Assembly (NCBI RefSeq): GCF_030848805.1
Contig: NC_092366.1
Span: 17,798,620-17,862,619 of the forward strand
Direction of reading: 5' to 3'
Source of the DNA: Temnothorax longispinosus
Lineage: Eukaryota; Arthropoda; Insecta; Hymenoptera; Formicidae
Length of the DNA stretch: 64,000 nucleotides
In this document: in pieces, positions 22,311 through 35,397 of the stretch
Position numbering within the stretch: position 1 is the stretch's first letter
How the letters are laid out: each line of letters opens with the position of its first letter
The notes under the pieces: model-generated
Seen by the model: only the letters and a program-made list of their open reading frames with translations
Told to the model about the DNA's origin: nothing
Databases searched by the model: none
Translations under genes and position numbers: made by a program

Positions 22311-24471
22311 ATGGCAGATCAGATGGAATACATAATACCGCCGTGGGAAATCGAAGCCTTCGTGCAAAGCTTGAATGTTTCAGACTTGGAGAACATCGGT
22401 ACCAAAAAGTAAATTCGCATTTTCGCATATTTTCTTGTCATTCGGTACAATTTAGAAATCAATGTGAAAACGTACGAGTATCTTTCAGCTGGCTGGAGTT
22501 CCATAAGAAACTGGCGTTGCTAAACCAGCAGAGTGTGCTTGAGATAACTGGACTGCGCGAGGAGAGCGTCATGGAATGGTTTACCTCGTTAAAGAAAGTA
22601 AATAATTAGGAGCAACGATTTGTAAAATACAACGAGTGAAGCAATATTTGCATATATACATCGCAAGCAGAAGGAAAAGAGAGATAAATGTGCCGAAATA
22701 CAATTTTTAATAGTTATAAATTTAATAATACTTAATAACATATAATTATAATACGTAGAAAGAATAATTATAATTGCTTTCTATGTAAGCAAATCACGGG
22801 AAATTATATTTCAGCACAATTATCTCTGTTACGATATCAGTTCTTTGAATCGAGCTGTTTTTAGATTCCTATTCTTGTCTACGAAGCTATACAAATCGAC
22901 ATATGGAAGCATAAGGTGTTTCCGCTTCTGATTGATCTCAATGACGAGCCGACAAATACATTCATGTTGTACAGTGTACTTTATCACGAAGTTATCGTGG
23001 TTTCGTTATTGGAAAATATATTATTTCATTGCGAAGGTGCGCAAACGGTGGACGACATGGTGATCGATCTCATCGATTACACCGTTCAACGTGTAACGAC
23101 GCTCCTTGATGGAAAAACCATAGACATATATGAGAAATCTGAAATCAAAGACGCCAAGTAAGATACTATTCTGTTTTAACTGCAGATACAGCAGATTGTA
23201 AAATCAACTTGGCAGAGATGCGTATTTGTATTATTTATGCACATATTACAGTGTACATTAAAAATTTTTATGAATACCGAATTTGTTGATCACGCATACT
23301 TTCCGCCAGTTCTTGTTTGGAAGAAATAGTGGAGAAGCAGAAGGCATTCGAGTTCGACATTGGGATGCGGTGTATCTCGATTCTTCACTATCTAATTGAA
23401 ATTTTGGATAGCTTACCCCTTTGCGCAGTTTCGCGTATGCTGGCGATCCACGACATTCCGTACTTGTTGGCGCAGCTGATAGAAAGTCAACCGTGGAAGA
23501 AACAAAATGAGGATGGTAATAACATCCATTTTCCGTTTATAGCGTGTCCTAACGAAATATGACGATAAATAGCTGAGTTGTCATTAATCTTCGTGCAGGT
23601 GAGGCGATGACGTATGAAGCCAGCTGGAGGAAAATTAAGGCGAATGAAATTGGAAAAATAAATAAGAGAGAGGGACAGGTATGGTTCGGTTTGCGAGAAT
23701 TACTTCTTAATCCGAAATGTTCTCCGTACTATGAAATCACAGAGCACAGGTTGTCCCAGCTATCGAAGGTACTAATTATCATCTCGATACTCATGTCGAT
23801 AATTATATCATAAATATAATTTACGATTTTAAGTAGAATTTTTAATTCTATGTCTTAGTTGCAAAGACATTTGCATGAAGATGTACTCGATCAAATCGCT
23901 CCTTTAATAGAACTTAAGAGATGGTTATCCTACTTAAACATATCGCCGGCGATGCCATCCTCAGACTCAACCTGCCCGGTTCGTGTGGAAGTTATACCGC
24001 AGGTACATTCGTTATTTCTTATTCTTTCGTTGTGTGTGTGTGATTATCAATTGTACAAGATTAAATACATTAAATATAGATAAAGTCAACTATTTTGGAA
24101 AAATATCATAAAAAGTGGAAGAAATTGGCTAGGCATCAGTCCAAATACCTATTTACAACAGATACGAGTTACATCAAAGATGCTGCGCAAATTTTAAGCG
24201 ACGTCTACGATTTGGAGAAGTTAGATCGTATAGAAGCGAAAAAGTGTTCGTTATGTCAAGAACCGTCTAAGAAACGATGTTCCAGATGCAAGGAAGCTTG
24301 GTATTGCAGCAGGTATATGAGAAATACTTTGAGGATTTACTAAGAAGTTACGTTAAACGCATTCAAGAGTAACATAGTGTTGATAATTCTTTTTATTGTA
24401 GAGAATGTCAAGTGAAAGATTGGGAAAATCACAAGAATATTTGCAATATGACAACGGAAACTAAACAGTGA
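22311..24471 (+). CDS. ZMYND10: ZMYND10 (BLU), axonemal dynein-arm assembly factor, eight coding exons
   Basis: ZMYND10 is a cytoplasmic co-chaperone factor needed to assemble outer and inner dynein arms in motile cilia and sperm. In insects, expression is expected in chordotonal neurons and testis. Exons are 22311-22408, 22489-22597, 22865-23157, 23310-23515, 23599-23768, 23859-24002, 24080-24312 and 24402-24471, totalling 1323 bp or 440 residues, the same length as the human protein. Conserved stretches include IDIWKHKVFPLL, LCAVSRMLAIHDIPYLLAQL and EGQVWFGLRELLLNP. The C-terminal MYND zinc finger at about residues 396-432 has all Cys/His ligands: CSLC, CSRC, CSREC, then HKNIC. The start ATG at 22311 gives MADQMEYIIPPWE. 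All junctions are GT/AG and in phase. Confidence 0.95.
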
Positions 24472-24747
24472 TAACATAGTCAACTACTAAGAATATATGT
24501 ATTCATCAATATAAAATATATCTCTTTATATGTTCTCTTTTAAATTATGTAATATTATAATCATGGACATAAAGGTTGCAACACTTTTCAGTGAGGATAA
24601 TCTCAATTTTTGCGCATTTTGAAATTTATTAGGAAAAAAATAGTTGCAATCTTTATACTTATATATCTTAACGGAAATTCTAAGAAAGAAATTTCAGAAA
24701 CAAATGTATCATATTTTAGTTTATGTCAAATATTTTATTAAAAGATG

Positions 24748-25982
24748 TTAATGTACAGCGCTTTGTTTAAGATATTCCATTAGAACGTCCTTAGCTGGTG
24801 TGTCTTCACCAAAATCCTAAAAGCAATGAACGCTTACTCAATAATGGAATAACAATGACAGAGAAGAAAACGTTAACAAAAACTATATCAGCAAGGCATA
24901 ATAACAGCATGGTCTGTTTATTTTATGGGTTCTACTCAGTAGAGGGAGCCCAATTATCATCATATGTGCGATATGTTTTATAATTATCTCTATAATATGC
25001 TGTTAATTACAACAAATTTTACGAGAAAAGAGAACAAAAAAGTTTTAAAGTTCTAATATAGCCTACCTTTATGACGACGCACGAGCAGCCAACAACTTTG
25101 CGCGCTTTGCCTGCGCTATCAATTTTACACAAGCCAGCCCATTCACCTAACTTTTTGTTATTGTCTACTTTTATCAGCGGAATTTGATGTTCATTGCATA
25201 ATGCTTGAACCAATTTCTTGTACATCGGTTCGTCGCAATTATCTGCCAAGATGCAGAGCATGGCTTGCCTCCTGGAATACAAAAGACCCATCATTAAAAC
25301 GATTGGTTTTTAACATTTATGACATATTTGTCTTATGTGTTAGAGCAGAAAGGTGCAAACAACAGGATGTATCAATCAGATTCATTTCAAAGGAAAAAGC
25401 TTCTGTTTCCCACCATACATACATCTAATTATAATTCTATTATAATCGATCTTCATATTTCTGTAACTTACTTGTCTAAAGCTTTAGCAGCTTCATGGAG
25501 CCCATGCACAACGCCGTCGTGAATAAGAGAGTTCTTTAGAACTTCTTGCAGCGCAGTATTAACGTCCATATTACCACCCGCTGTCATCGCGGATGGCACA
25601 TCGTCGCTATAAATAAATAATTTTATATTGAATGTGACAATATTATTCAAAGCTCGTTTTATCAATACATGAATATACATATATCGTTTTATTATCCCCA
25701 TTTGTTAGCTGTCATAGACTATGCATATATTTTTTTACATGCTTGAAAAATTTTTCTATTGATATTTCTCAATAATGAAAGTTTACCCAATTATTATACA
25801 ATGTAAGTGCATTTACTACACGTGAAAAACTTTTTTCCCTGTTACTAAACATTTCCTGCGAGTCCGTGCAGCTCTGTGCACTCGTGATTTCGTTAATCTA
25901 CCAAATCTAGTCGCGCAACAAACGGGGAAGGCAAGGAGAAGCTGAAGGCACTGTAGTATACTCACTTTTCCACGTCAGACAT
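24748..25982 (-). CDS. RpS12: 40S ribosomal protein S12 (eS12), four coding exons
   Basis: eS12 is an L7Ae-fold protein of the small ribosomal subunit; in Drosophila it also takes part in cell-competition signalling. Minus-strand exons are 25982-25966, 25606-25472, 25271-25067 and 24816-24748, totalling 426 bp or 141 residues (human 132, fly 139). Family stretches are MDVNTALQEVLKNSLIHDG, LHEAAKALDKRQAMLC, LADNCDEPMYKKLVQALC, KKLGEWAGLCKID and DVLMEYLKQSAVH. The tiny first exon codes for MSDVE plus two bases, typical of ribosomal protein genes. AATAAA lies about ten bases after the stop (24734-24739 on the plus strand), so the 3' UTR is very short. The third intron hosts a probable box C/D snoRNA. 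The gene lies tail to tail with ZMYND10. Confidence 0.96.
24884..24968 (-). ncRNA. Probable box C/D snoRNA in RpS12 intron 3, predicted to guide 18S rRNA methylation
   Basis: On the minus strand the intron reads box C ATGATGA (24963-24957), then a guide ending next to a D' box CTGA (24939-24936), then a second CTGA (24891-24888) as box D about 70 bases after box C. The bases before D' are complementary to AGAGGGAGCC, a stretch I recall from the conserved 18S segment GGAGAGGGAGCCTGAGAAAC, giving 10 paired bases. The fifth base rule predicts 2'-O-methylation of a G in that block. RPS12 introns host C/D snoRNAs in vertebrates. The terminal stem is poor and box C' degenerate, so this is probable but not certain. 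Confidence 0.6.
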
Positions 25983-27284
25983 GTTTGAGCGAGCCGAAGA
26001 GCTGGAAATAAATATGAGACGTTATTATTCTCGCTCTAGGAAACACATTCCCGCGTTTTCGCGGGCAAGATACGTGACGATCGTAACGTAACGAATGGAT
26101 TTTAATCGCTAGCGTCCAGCGTGGTCCGGTTTACCTTTTCTGGCAGAGCGAAGAGGAGTTATCGGGCACCGGGGGATCTGAGCATGCGCTACCACGAGCG
26201 ACGCCACGCGCGTTTTCGACTGGCCGACATGTTGGCACGTGGAGACATCTACGGCATCCGGCCCGAGATGGTAAAGTTACCGACGATTGGTCGAAACTGT
26301 CGAAAGCGTGTCGCGCTTTCTATCGACGGTCTTTAGAGTTACGTGTTCGCGCCAACGGTGATAAACACACGAATATTTCGGATCGCGTCGAGCCAAATTG
26401 CATCCTCCAAAACGGTATTATTAATCACAATTTAGCGCCGTTTAGAATTGCTTCGTTGCTTACGGCATGCCTTCTCGCGATTGCGTAATCATAAGTGATT
26501 ATTTGCAGCGTAGATAATCGCAGGGAGTCGAATTGAGATTTGCGCCAGGCCAGATGACATATACGTTTTGTTTACCATTTCTACGAGCAGTCAAACTAGC
26601 GATGCCTCGACGTCTTTATTTTTAATCGGTTTACACAATGTGAGAGACTTTTATTTTCTACATTATATTTATTAGATAGAAAGTCGTGTTTACAAAATAT
26701 ACATTGCGAGTATACGATTCTATAAAAGTATTATAGTTAATAACGAGTTAGTATAGAATCTACTAAGGTATAGTAGATCCTACAAGAGTAGTAGTCGTGA
26801 TAACGAGGAAATAAGAATGTGCTGTATTGCTTCGTGTATGTATATTTACAGGTTCGCACATCTCGGAGCATGATTGTGAAAGAATACGGAGGGAATCCCA
26901 ATGATTGCCACACTTTAAACGGCTGAAATATTTCACGTTAGTATACTATTATCATCAATAGTCATTATATATGTACAGTTTGTCCCTATGACGTGTTGAT
27001 TGCTAATCGTATCATTCTAACATTTCTCAGCTAGAAATGATTAGATTCGAATCGTTGATATCACTGTCAATCATTACTGGTTAATATTTTTGTCATCTTT
27101 GATCTCATTATAACGGTATTTATGTTCATTGCTCAATTGTGAATATTTTTTGTAAGATTTCTATTGTCTTTCAGGCAATAAAAATCTTATATAATATATC
27201 TAGGAAGGAATCAAAAGAGCTATCATCCACTCAAGTTGACATCGGCCAACATAATCTTATATCTAACAATGATTGAAGACAATG
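25983..27284. other. RpS12 promoter and 3' flank of Ets21C
   Basis: GC-richer sequence up to about 26350 is the likely RpS12 promoter and 5' UTR; a 71-codon plus-strand frame there shows no family and is rejected. The rest is AT-rich with a weak hairpin near 26750-26780 and probably includes the 3' UTR of the ETS gene. Confidence 0.45.
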
Positions 27285-30200
27285 TTATTTCGGTGGTGAA
27301 TATCGATATGACCAATAGTGCGGTGGTGGCAGTGGTGGCGGCGGCTGCTGTTGATTGGAAGGCGACGGTTCCGTTTGTAATGAGGACGATACGGAGTGCT
27401 GAGCAGATCCCACTGGATATAAGCGATGAGTCTGATGATGAGGATGACAGCTCGTATTTGTTACACGCGACGACGTTGACGCTTCCAACATGATGCCGGC
27501 TTGGGACTGACAAGCCATTCTCAAACCGTGAAAATCGAACTTGTAAGCGTAACGTTTACCATGAACTTTCGTCATTATATTCTTGTCGTAGTAATATCTG
27601 CGAAATAACAATGTTCTTTCTTAACAGCGCTGCGTAGCATATGGGAAAGCACGTTTCAAAGCGGTCAAAATTTTTGAATCTACAAGAATCTTGAGAGAGG
27701 TCTGGTGAAGATGAGATCTATGAGATATGTGGAAGAGGAAAGACAGGTGAACGATATGATATGTACGATTGTGTCATATATCTGTTTATGCAATTACCTC
27801 AACGCGCGTGACAGCTTGTCGTAATTCATGTTAGGCTTGCTCTTGCGCTCGCCCCAACGACGCGCGACCTCGTCCGGATCGGTGAGCTTGAATTCCCCGT
27901 TCGAGCCCTCCCACGCGATACAGGACGAGTTAGACGAATCCGAGAGCAGTTCCAGCAGGAATTGCCAGAGCTGAACCTGTCCGCCTCCGACCGCCCCCGA
28001 GGCACTGGCTCCAGCCGTTGATCCAATCAGCGAGCAAGTCCGTTGTAGGAGGCTGAACCTATCTGCGAGCAGAAAACGGAACACGCATGCACCAAACCCC
28101 GTTCTCGAGGCATTCTTGAGATCGAGTCGTTTAGACCGTGAGAGACAGAACGATGGATCGCCGGCTTTCCCCAGTACACTTGTCTTCTCGTTCTGACTGA
28201 CACGGATTTTTATCCTGTATTTCCGTATTGTCCACGTAAATATTCCGTCATGTTTACAAGATCCGAGAAAGATTTACGATAATTATCGGTTTAGATTTTC
28301 TTACGAGAGTATATGAGAACCCGAGCAATTATTTCAATATCTTTTCTTACGAGAGTATATGAGAACCCGAGCAATTATTCCAATATCCTTTCTCTACACT
28401 AAAGTTTTATTATATATAATATTCTATTTTTTATACTGTCTTAATAGCTATATATTGTATTCGTTACGCGCAAATGATTTTTTTTTCTGCATTGAACGCG
28501 TTGCAACGTTACCCGTAAATACAGAGCGACGAGGATGATATGCTTGCGACAGTATTTTCAAAAATTTAATTTCTTGTCTTTCTGAATTTACCATTATAAA
28601 AAATCGCAGCGGCCGAAGGGTGCAATCTGGTATCCTGCTGAAGATGTAAAGGATGCGTCTGAATTCTCCACATTACGCGCCGAATTAAACTATTTTAGCC
28701 TAATCCTGTGCGCTTTCGGAAACCGATAAACGACAAGCCTATCATCTCTGAAGAGTTATTCCGCGCATTGAGGATTCGTTTTCTTGCGTTTTCAGCATGA
28801 CGATCATCTTGCAGTCTTAATGTTTATCGCGATTTTACATCTTTTTGATTTGAAAAGAGAAAGAGCATGCATCGTTATGGATTTCTCGTGTCGGCCGAAT
28901 AATAATAGAAACTAATTTTACAGGGGCTCGGACGGTCACACGAGCGAACGTAGCACGAACAGCTTCATCGCGAACCAACTGTCTCGCAAAATAATGGATA
29001 CAAATCAGGGAATATCAATTGAGATTCATTTCACTGATATCGATGACGTTCTACACATCTCAGACAAGTACACCCACGCACGCCACAATGCAACATCAAT
29101 CGTCAACGGAAGGTAAATGCATTTGGAATAAAACCCCGCCAGTCAGTGGGCAGAGAGCGACTGAGCGACCTTTGCCCCTGGTTATTTCAGCCCTTCGCGC
29201 ACCCCACTCTTGGTCTTGGTAAGAACGGAATACCTTTACACCCCCTCTTCTGACGTACTGCGCTTTAGAGTACTTACCTATAGTTGTCTCGTCTCTTTTT
29301 CTCTTTCCAAATTTACTCAAGTACCTTTTCGAGATCTCGAGTGAGATGGCCAAAGTTAAATAAATTTATTCGAAATTTTTTCTCTCGTAAATGGGTCTCT
29401 CAAGCGCTTGTTCGGAGCAATCGTTTCTTTTTAGATCACATTTCTGCAAAACTTGGATATACGTCGTCTGTTTAAAAATTTTCTGAACTTTTATAATATA
29501 TCGCCATGTCACGCCGATAAGTGCGATAAGCGGTGCTGTCTATTACAGCAGCGGTCTTAATAAATAATCTCCCGTTTATCGCGTCTTTCTGTTGTGATTA
29601 GTTATCGTACTGTATAGCTTTTTTTGTATATGAGCTTGTTTGTGTTTTGCGATTTTTAAAATGACTGAGTTAAAATGACACACACACACGCACGAGCAGC
29701 TTATTAACAAATAGTGAATCGGTAGTATTATCTTGAGGTGTTGTGTGAAACGTCTACGAAAGAATGTCAGGAGAAAAAGGTCCGAGATATTTGTGGAGAA
29801 ACATCCGGAGTCCTCCATCGCGATAACGCGTCAATGCATTAATACTGATTTATGAGTTTTGCACTAAAACGAAGAAACTTGTGCCTCCCAAAGAAATTTC
29901 TCTCGATGTAGCATGATAATTAATCACAATAGAAAGACGTGGTAATTGTGTGGACGCGCTATTGTAAAAGAATTGGAAAATTTTTGAATAGATTACGTAC
30001 ATTCGTATTATTATTTTATATTACTTCATCTGACTTACGGAGACGTAAACTAAAAGTGTACAATATATGCTCGCCCCTCTTTCGTCCGATACAGAACACA
30101 AAAAAATATTTTAAAGTCCTTTTGTACATTTTTATGAAATTGATCTAGCACAGAACTCTCTGTTGAAGTGATTGCTCTTTATAGACGTCGGTGCTTATGT

Positions 30201-33027
30201 TATAATTATAAAAGAAGTTTTAATGGAGATTCTCATATTAAATATTATCGCATCTATTATTGTCTATACTAGTTGAGTCAGCTTAGAAGATATTTATATT
30301 TTCCAGTCTCTGTAACATTAATGAACAATGGTGTGCATTGCCAAGAATTACGTTGCATTTCAGACTAATCGACAAGAATAGAAAGATACGGAAACGTGGT
30401 GCGAAATTTGAATTTTAACAAAGGACTGTAACAATATAAAAAGATTCGTATATACATACAACACTTTCATATATTACAGATGCGCCAACTCGACTATGAT
30501 ACGCAAAAGAAAGAAAGAGAGAAAGGGAGAATGTGAAAAATTTTATGACTTAAAGATGACATAAAGTGCTCGAAGGGCAGGCTCGAATGGATTCATTCGA
30601 GGATATCGTGGATGCACATATTTTACACGTGTGCATGTATGCTTAGATACAAAGTGCATGCCGCACACACAAGGCGAGAAGTTTAAGCGACGTGTGACGG
30701 AGATGCGACGCGTAAAATTATCCCGTATACATTCAAGATCCAGAGAACGTTTGCCGCTCATCACGAAAACAATATAGTCGCGCCCCGCGGCGAGCTTACC
30801 ACCCCCGAGCCCGTTAGAGCCTGCCCCCGGAGGAGAGCTGAAAGAGGGGTAAAAGCGGTCGCGCGGCAAGCTCGTAACCCCTCGTGGCACCACCTTTCCG
30901 CTGCCCTAAACACTCGATGGTTTATTCATGAGGACTCTCTCACCGCGATAACACTGATTCGTTTAATAAACGGCTGCTGCCGGGGCGAGATGGGCCGACG
31001 CACACATTGAAAACGAGAGAGAAAGGGAGACAGAGAAGGAGGGAAGGAGAGAGAGAGAGAGAAAGAGAGCTGCAACGTTATTCAAACGGACGATATATCT
31101 CGGAGGCTTACGCTGCCACAGTTCGGTACCTCTCACTTTTCGCTTTTCTTCCTCTACGTCCGAGGAGATGGTGCTCGAAAGTGTATTCCGTATACGAAAA
31201 AGAGGGGCGAATAGAGCATAGACAAAGGGAAATTAAGTTTCTTTTTTTCATCTCGTTTTCTCGTGCTTTATTGTGACTCTACGCAGTCGAGACCAATTCT
31301 AATATAATGTATTATACTGTCTATATTGTATTACTCTTGTTACTGCTAACATGATTATATAAAATGTTTGTTTAAATACCACACTCCACCCTCGTAGAAA
31401 TCTCTTTTCGTATGAAATGAAATTTGGCTCGATCTTGGTAGGCTGTTCTCTTTTATTCCTCGGGTTATCGCTTTCTTACTCAATCGCCTCGATTTTATAC
31501 AAAATGTACGGACGTTTCGGCACATATGTTGCTTTTTTCCCTCGGGTCATGCGAGCGACAGAGGTGATGAAAGAAAGTCTGGGGCGAAACTATCCGTTCG
31601 ACGATACCGATATTTACTTTCCTGCCGGACCGCGTTTATCTGTAATAGATCGCCGCCATCGTTAAAGCTTTAGATAAGCTCCAGTTGGACCAGAATCGGC
31701 CCTTGGGGAACGGTTAGCCTTTTCCGGTCACTCTCCATTCAATCGTGACAGGTCCAAGACCAAATGCCTATTAAGCTTTCCTAAAAGCTTTACCATTTAG
31801 ATTTATAGCGTGAATCGCTTTGGATTTATGTTTGCAATTAATATACGTAAACGCGAAGATGTTATTATCGCCAAGAGAAAAAATGTTATTACGACCTGTT
31901 TTAAGGGTACATTATATGTAGAAGTAAGTGAGGAATAGATAACACAGTGGCAGATCTTGAAAACTATATTCTAAAATTTATTAAGGACTTATTTAATTTT
32001 AAAAGACTAAACTATAGCCTGTCATTTTTAGATGAAGTAATTGATATATCAAAATTCAGATATTAGAAGAATCCAAAATCCGAATCAGAAATGGAATATG
32101 AATAATTTTATCTATCCAAAGTAACTTTTTTTTTTTAATTATTAGGACTATTCCGATGACCCAAATAGCCCAACGAGCCAAATTTTGATTTTTCAGAAAA
32201 CCTGAATTTATTTCGAACATCTTTTAAATGTAAATTTGGACCTGGGTTAAAATTACTGACATATTAATCTTATTAATCATAATCTTTAATAGTATCCGTA
32301 ATAAGAAAATAGTGATTTTGAGCTTAGACTCACCAGTTCTCTCATTATTTTCGTTTTCTTGCAGTAAACTCGGAGTACGCACGCCAGTGGCTTGTAGATG
32401 AAGATGAGCCAAATGTTTCGCTAAGATACTACCTGCCGTTCCGCCGATATCCTGCCAGTCTTGTAGCGTTAATCGCAACAATTCCTCGCCGGTCGACGGG
32501 AGTATCGCTGCGATGGATCCTGATCTAATGGCGAATGTCCGACCGCACCATATAAGCCATTCATTTATGTGACTCGAGTTCCACTTGGACGGATCTGAAA
32601 GATGAGGATCCGAAATTATCGGGATTTCCCATACTTTCACACATCGTTCGGCGATTAGATATTTACCGGACGGTAACATAATTTGCTCAGATTCGGGACG
32701 ATTATCGGGATCTTCATCGTTGTTTTTCTCGTCGTTTTCCGACGCGATTTTGTGTTCCACGGTTTCAATATTGGGTATTCCATGCACCTGCGAATGCATC
32801 GCACGAGTTTGTCTGCAGCTCGTGGACACTTGTGTTTTCTTATCACTACCCCTCTTCGATTTCGATTTCGATCCCGAATTTGATTCAGAGTCCGTCATTT
32901 CAGATGGTATCTGATGCACGGTGTCCGAATCTTGAGAAATGTCCACACGTCGACGAAGGAATTCACGATTTTTCTTCGTGAATCGATCATTTATCGTCGC
33001 CATCTCGCATCGAGTAACGTTGAGCAT
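27285..33027 (-). CDS. Ets21C: Ets21C/ERG-type transcription factor with PNT and ETS domains, three coding exons
   Basis: ERG/FLI1-class ETS factors bind GGAA sites; Drosophila Ets21C acts in stress, JNK and regeneration responses. Minus-strand exons are 33027-32334, 28062-27798 and 27597-27285, in phase, totalling 1272 bp or 423 residues. The first exon carries the Pointed/SAM domain at about residues 139-213 (KWNSSHINEWLIWCGRTF, LTLQDWQDIGG). The second and third carry the ETS domain at about 262-342, nearly identical to ERG: VQLWQFLLELLSDSSNSSC, DPDEVARRWGERKSKPNMNY, DKLSRALRYYYDKNIMTKV. A PNT domain favours Ets21C over Ets65A/FEV. The C-terminal tail is His/Pro/Ser-rich and ends SYRYSPPK. 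An in-frame TAG lies just upstream of the start ATG, though other promoters may exist. The 4.3-kb intron shows no further clear exon; additional isoform exons cannot be excluded. Confidence 0.92.
28296..28387. repeat. 46-bp tandem duplication in the Ets21C intron
   Basis: The block beginning TTTTCTTACGAGAGTATATG occurs at 28296-28341 and again at 28342-28387 with about one difference. It is non-coding and probably a recent replication slip. Confidence 0.85.
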
Positions 33028-34598
33028 TCTCACCTAAATTTCGGCATCGAAACGTGGTTTCCAGCAAAATTACATTTCGTAAGTAAGTCCGGCGAGATGT
33101 CTTCGCCGAGATTAGGCTCGAATTAGCGCCTTAATCGACTGATCGATGCTCGTGTTCATTTTCACATTGCACTTAATCACTTTAAATACTATAAATATAT
33201 GATATATAGATTCACCGTAACTTTCTTCTTCCACACATTTTGGCTACGAATATTTAAGTAATTATTTGATCGCACGATCGATCGTTCAATTATTTTTCTC
33301 GCAACGTAAAAAAACTTAATCGCCGTGGTACAACACATCGCGTAATCACGTCGCAAGACGATGCTTCGATCTAGTCGTTGTCGACCTGAATGAAACGAAA
33401 TCGGTCGGGCGGGAGGAGGCGAACTACGGCCGAACCAGAGACTCGATTGGCGAAATATGGATTCCCGGAAGAGCGGTACACTCAGCCGCTCTCGCTCGGC
33501 CAAGTTGCTCCGAGCGGGCTCCGTGCATCGTCGACCGCTGAATCACGCTTCACCGCTGTGAATGCTGTGATTGCTCATCTTTACTCATGTCCCTTTTTTC
33601 GTTTTTGTCAATTCCCACGGACGGTGCGATCCCGCTTCCTGGCGTTAATCAAGTCTGAATAATTTAACTTTCTTTATTTTTTTTAATTTATCAAATTGTT
33701 GCGTTACAGAGAGGATGCAGAGTTTATCTCGCGATATCTGAAAATATTCCTTAAAGCAATAAGCTTTAAGGTCCACTATTGTACGTTTGAGCGAAGATCT
33801 TTTTTGTTATAAATTGTTATAAATTATAGATCCCCCGTTTTCCTGTTCTACCTCTGTTAGGAAAGAACTCTGTAGAATTTCCGCACGTTTGCTTTTTGCT
33901 TTCAGTGCGAGTTACAGATGTGCGTAGATTTTTTTTGTCGACCTGAATGAGACCTAGATCTGCGTGTTAATCATACTTGAAAATATATATTTAATGTCGC
34001 ATCCTGTGCCAGCCGGTTTTTTGTCATGCTATGACTTAAACATTTCCGAGAACATTTTTATGTCCTTTATCTATGATGCAATATACAATCCGAGTTATAC
34101 AATAGATCCATTGGTCACTTTAACGTGACAAATTAAAACGATGTATAAACATAATTTTATTTTTTTACACGTAATGCTCTTGTGAAAGATATTTTAAACG
34201 GAAAATTATAAAATTTCTCATTTGTATAGTTTTGTATATAGATAAGAAAGCACACCATTATAATCATCCGTCGATATTGGACAAAGCGATATTTTCGAGA
34301 CCGTTAGATAAAGATTTTAAAAGAAATTTTATACAATGTTCTTTAAACTATATCACTATATGTAGAAACTTTTCTCAGAAGAACAAGGATCTTTGATTGG
34401 CGATTCTTTATTAAACATTTTATGAGCAGCCATCGTTATCATTTGTTACAATTTCTCAACGTAATGCTAAATTGGAAATATCTTGAGTCTACTAGTTTCT
34501 TACATCGTTTTAGATATTTTTTTGTAGGATGAGTACGAAATAATAATTAAAATCGATTAATAACAGACACTCACAAAAGAATAGGACATTATAAAATT

Positions 34599-34651
<53 letters not shown>

Positions 34652-35397
34652 TTGTTAGGATTTGTATAGTCGACGGTTTGGTTCAGACACTCATCCTATA
34701 TATTTGCCTCGGTTTTAATTGAAGTTGATTGAGAAAAATTTGAGGAGTGAAGGAGTATAAGATGGATGATATAATTCGCTTTGGAAGCCCATAGTTCAAG
34801 ATTTTATACATAATTGTTGTTTATTTGTGGTATTATAGATACATGCCTTTTTACGATTTAGAAAATTGTATCTTGTGCCTGGACACCTTACATAAGACAG
34901 GATTAATCTAGACATCACAGAGAGTGACCGACACAAGAAAGTGTAACAAAATAATGTCTTTGTGACACGAAGTACAATTATATTGTACACATTATTACAT
35001 ATTATGTGTCATTACATCATATTAGGTCAGATTTTTTTTTTACTTATATTCATATTCTCTACTGATTTATGAAATTGTGTATAAAGTGACCACATAAAGC
35101 AAAGACGAATGAAAAGTTAGAAAGTTGCTGGCGTTGTTATCGTTTCTTTATTTGATGTATATAAGAAATGCGAATTATTTTTGTGAATTATGAAACTGTA
35201 GGAATATATCAAGCACTTTCAAGTAGTCATAGTTTAAAGGCTTAACGTATTAACAATCGCAATCTTACACGCGATACTCGATGCAAGGAATTGGAACGTT
35301 TTTCTCGCCTCTCGTCGTCGTATCTTAATATATTTTTAACGACTAGAGTAAACATATACATATAATCATCTACAGATAATAAAACTAAACTAATACA
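33028..35397. other. Ets21C promoter/5' UTR and long AT-rich spacer
   Basis: A GC-richer patch at 33360-33560 with little coding character is the likely Ets21C promoter and first exon area. From 33660 to 35397 the sequence is AT-rich with only short frames and no recognisable gene. Confidence 0.45.
34603..34649. repeat. (TA)n microsatellite
   Basis: About 23 uninterrupted TA units. It is self-complementary and likely to be length-polymorphic. Confidence 0.95.

Noticed and set aside
26121..26336. 71-codon plus-strand frame upstream of RpS12
   Set aside because: Arg-rich, no family, and located in the likely RpS12 promoter.
29096..29353. Minus-strand frame considered as an extra Ets21C exon
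   Set aside because: No matching splice sites in phase and no resemblance to ERG-class proteins; the PNT and ETS exons already join in phase.
31417..31665. Plus-strand 82-codon frame with a signal-peptide-like start
   Set aside because: Isolated in the Ets21C intron, no splice context, no family; a hydrophobic start alone is weak evidence.
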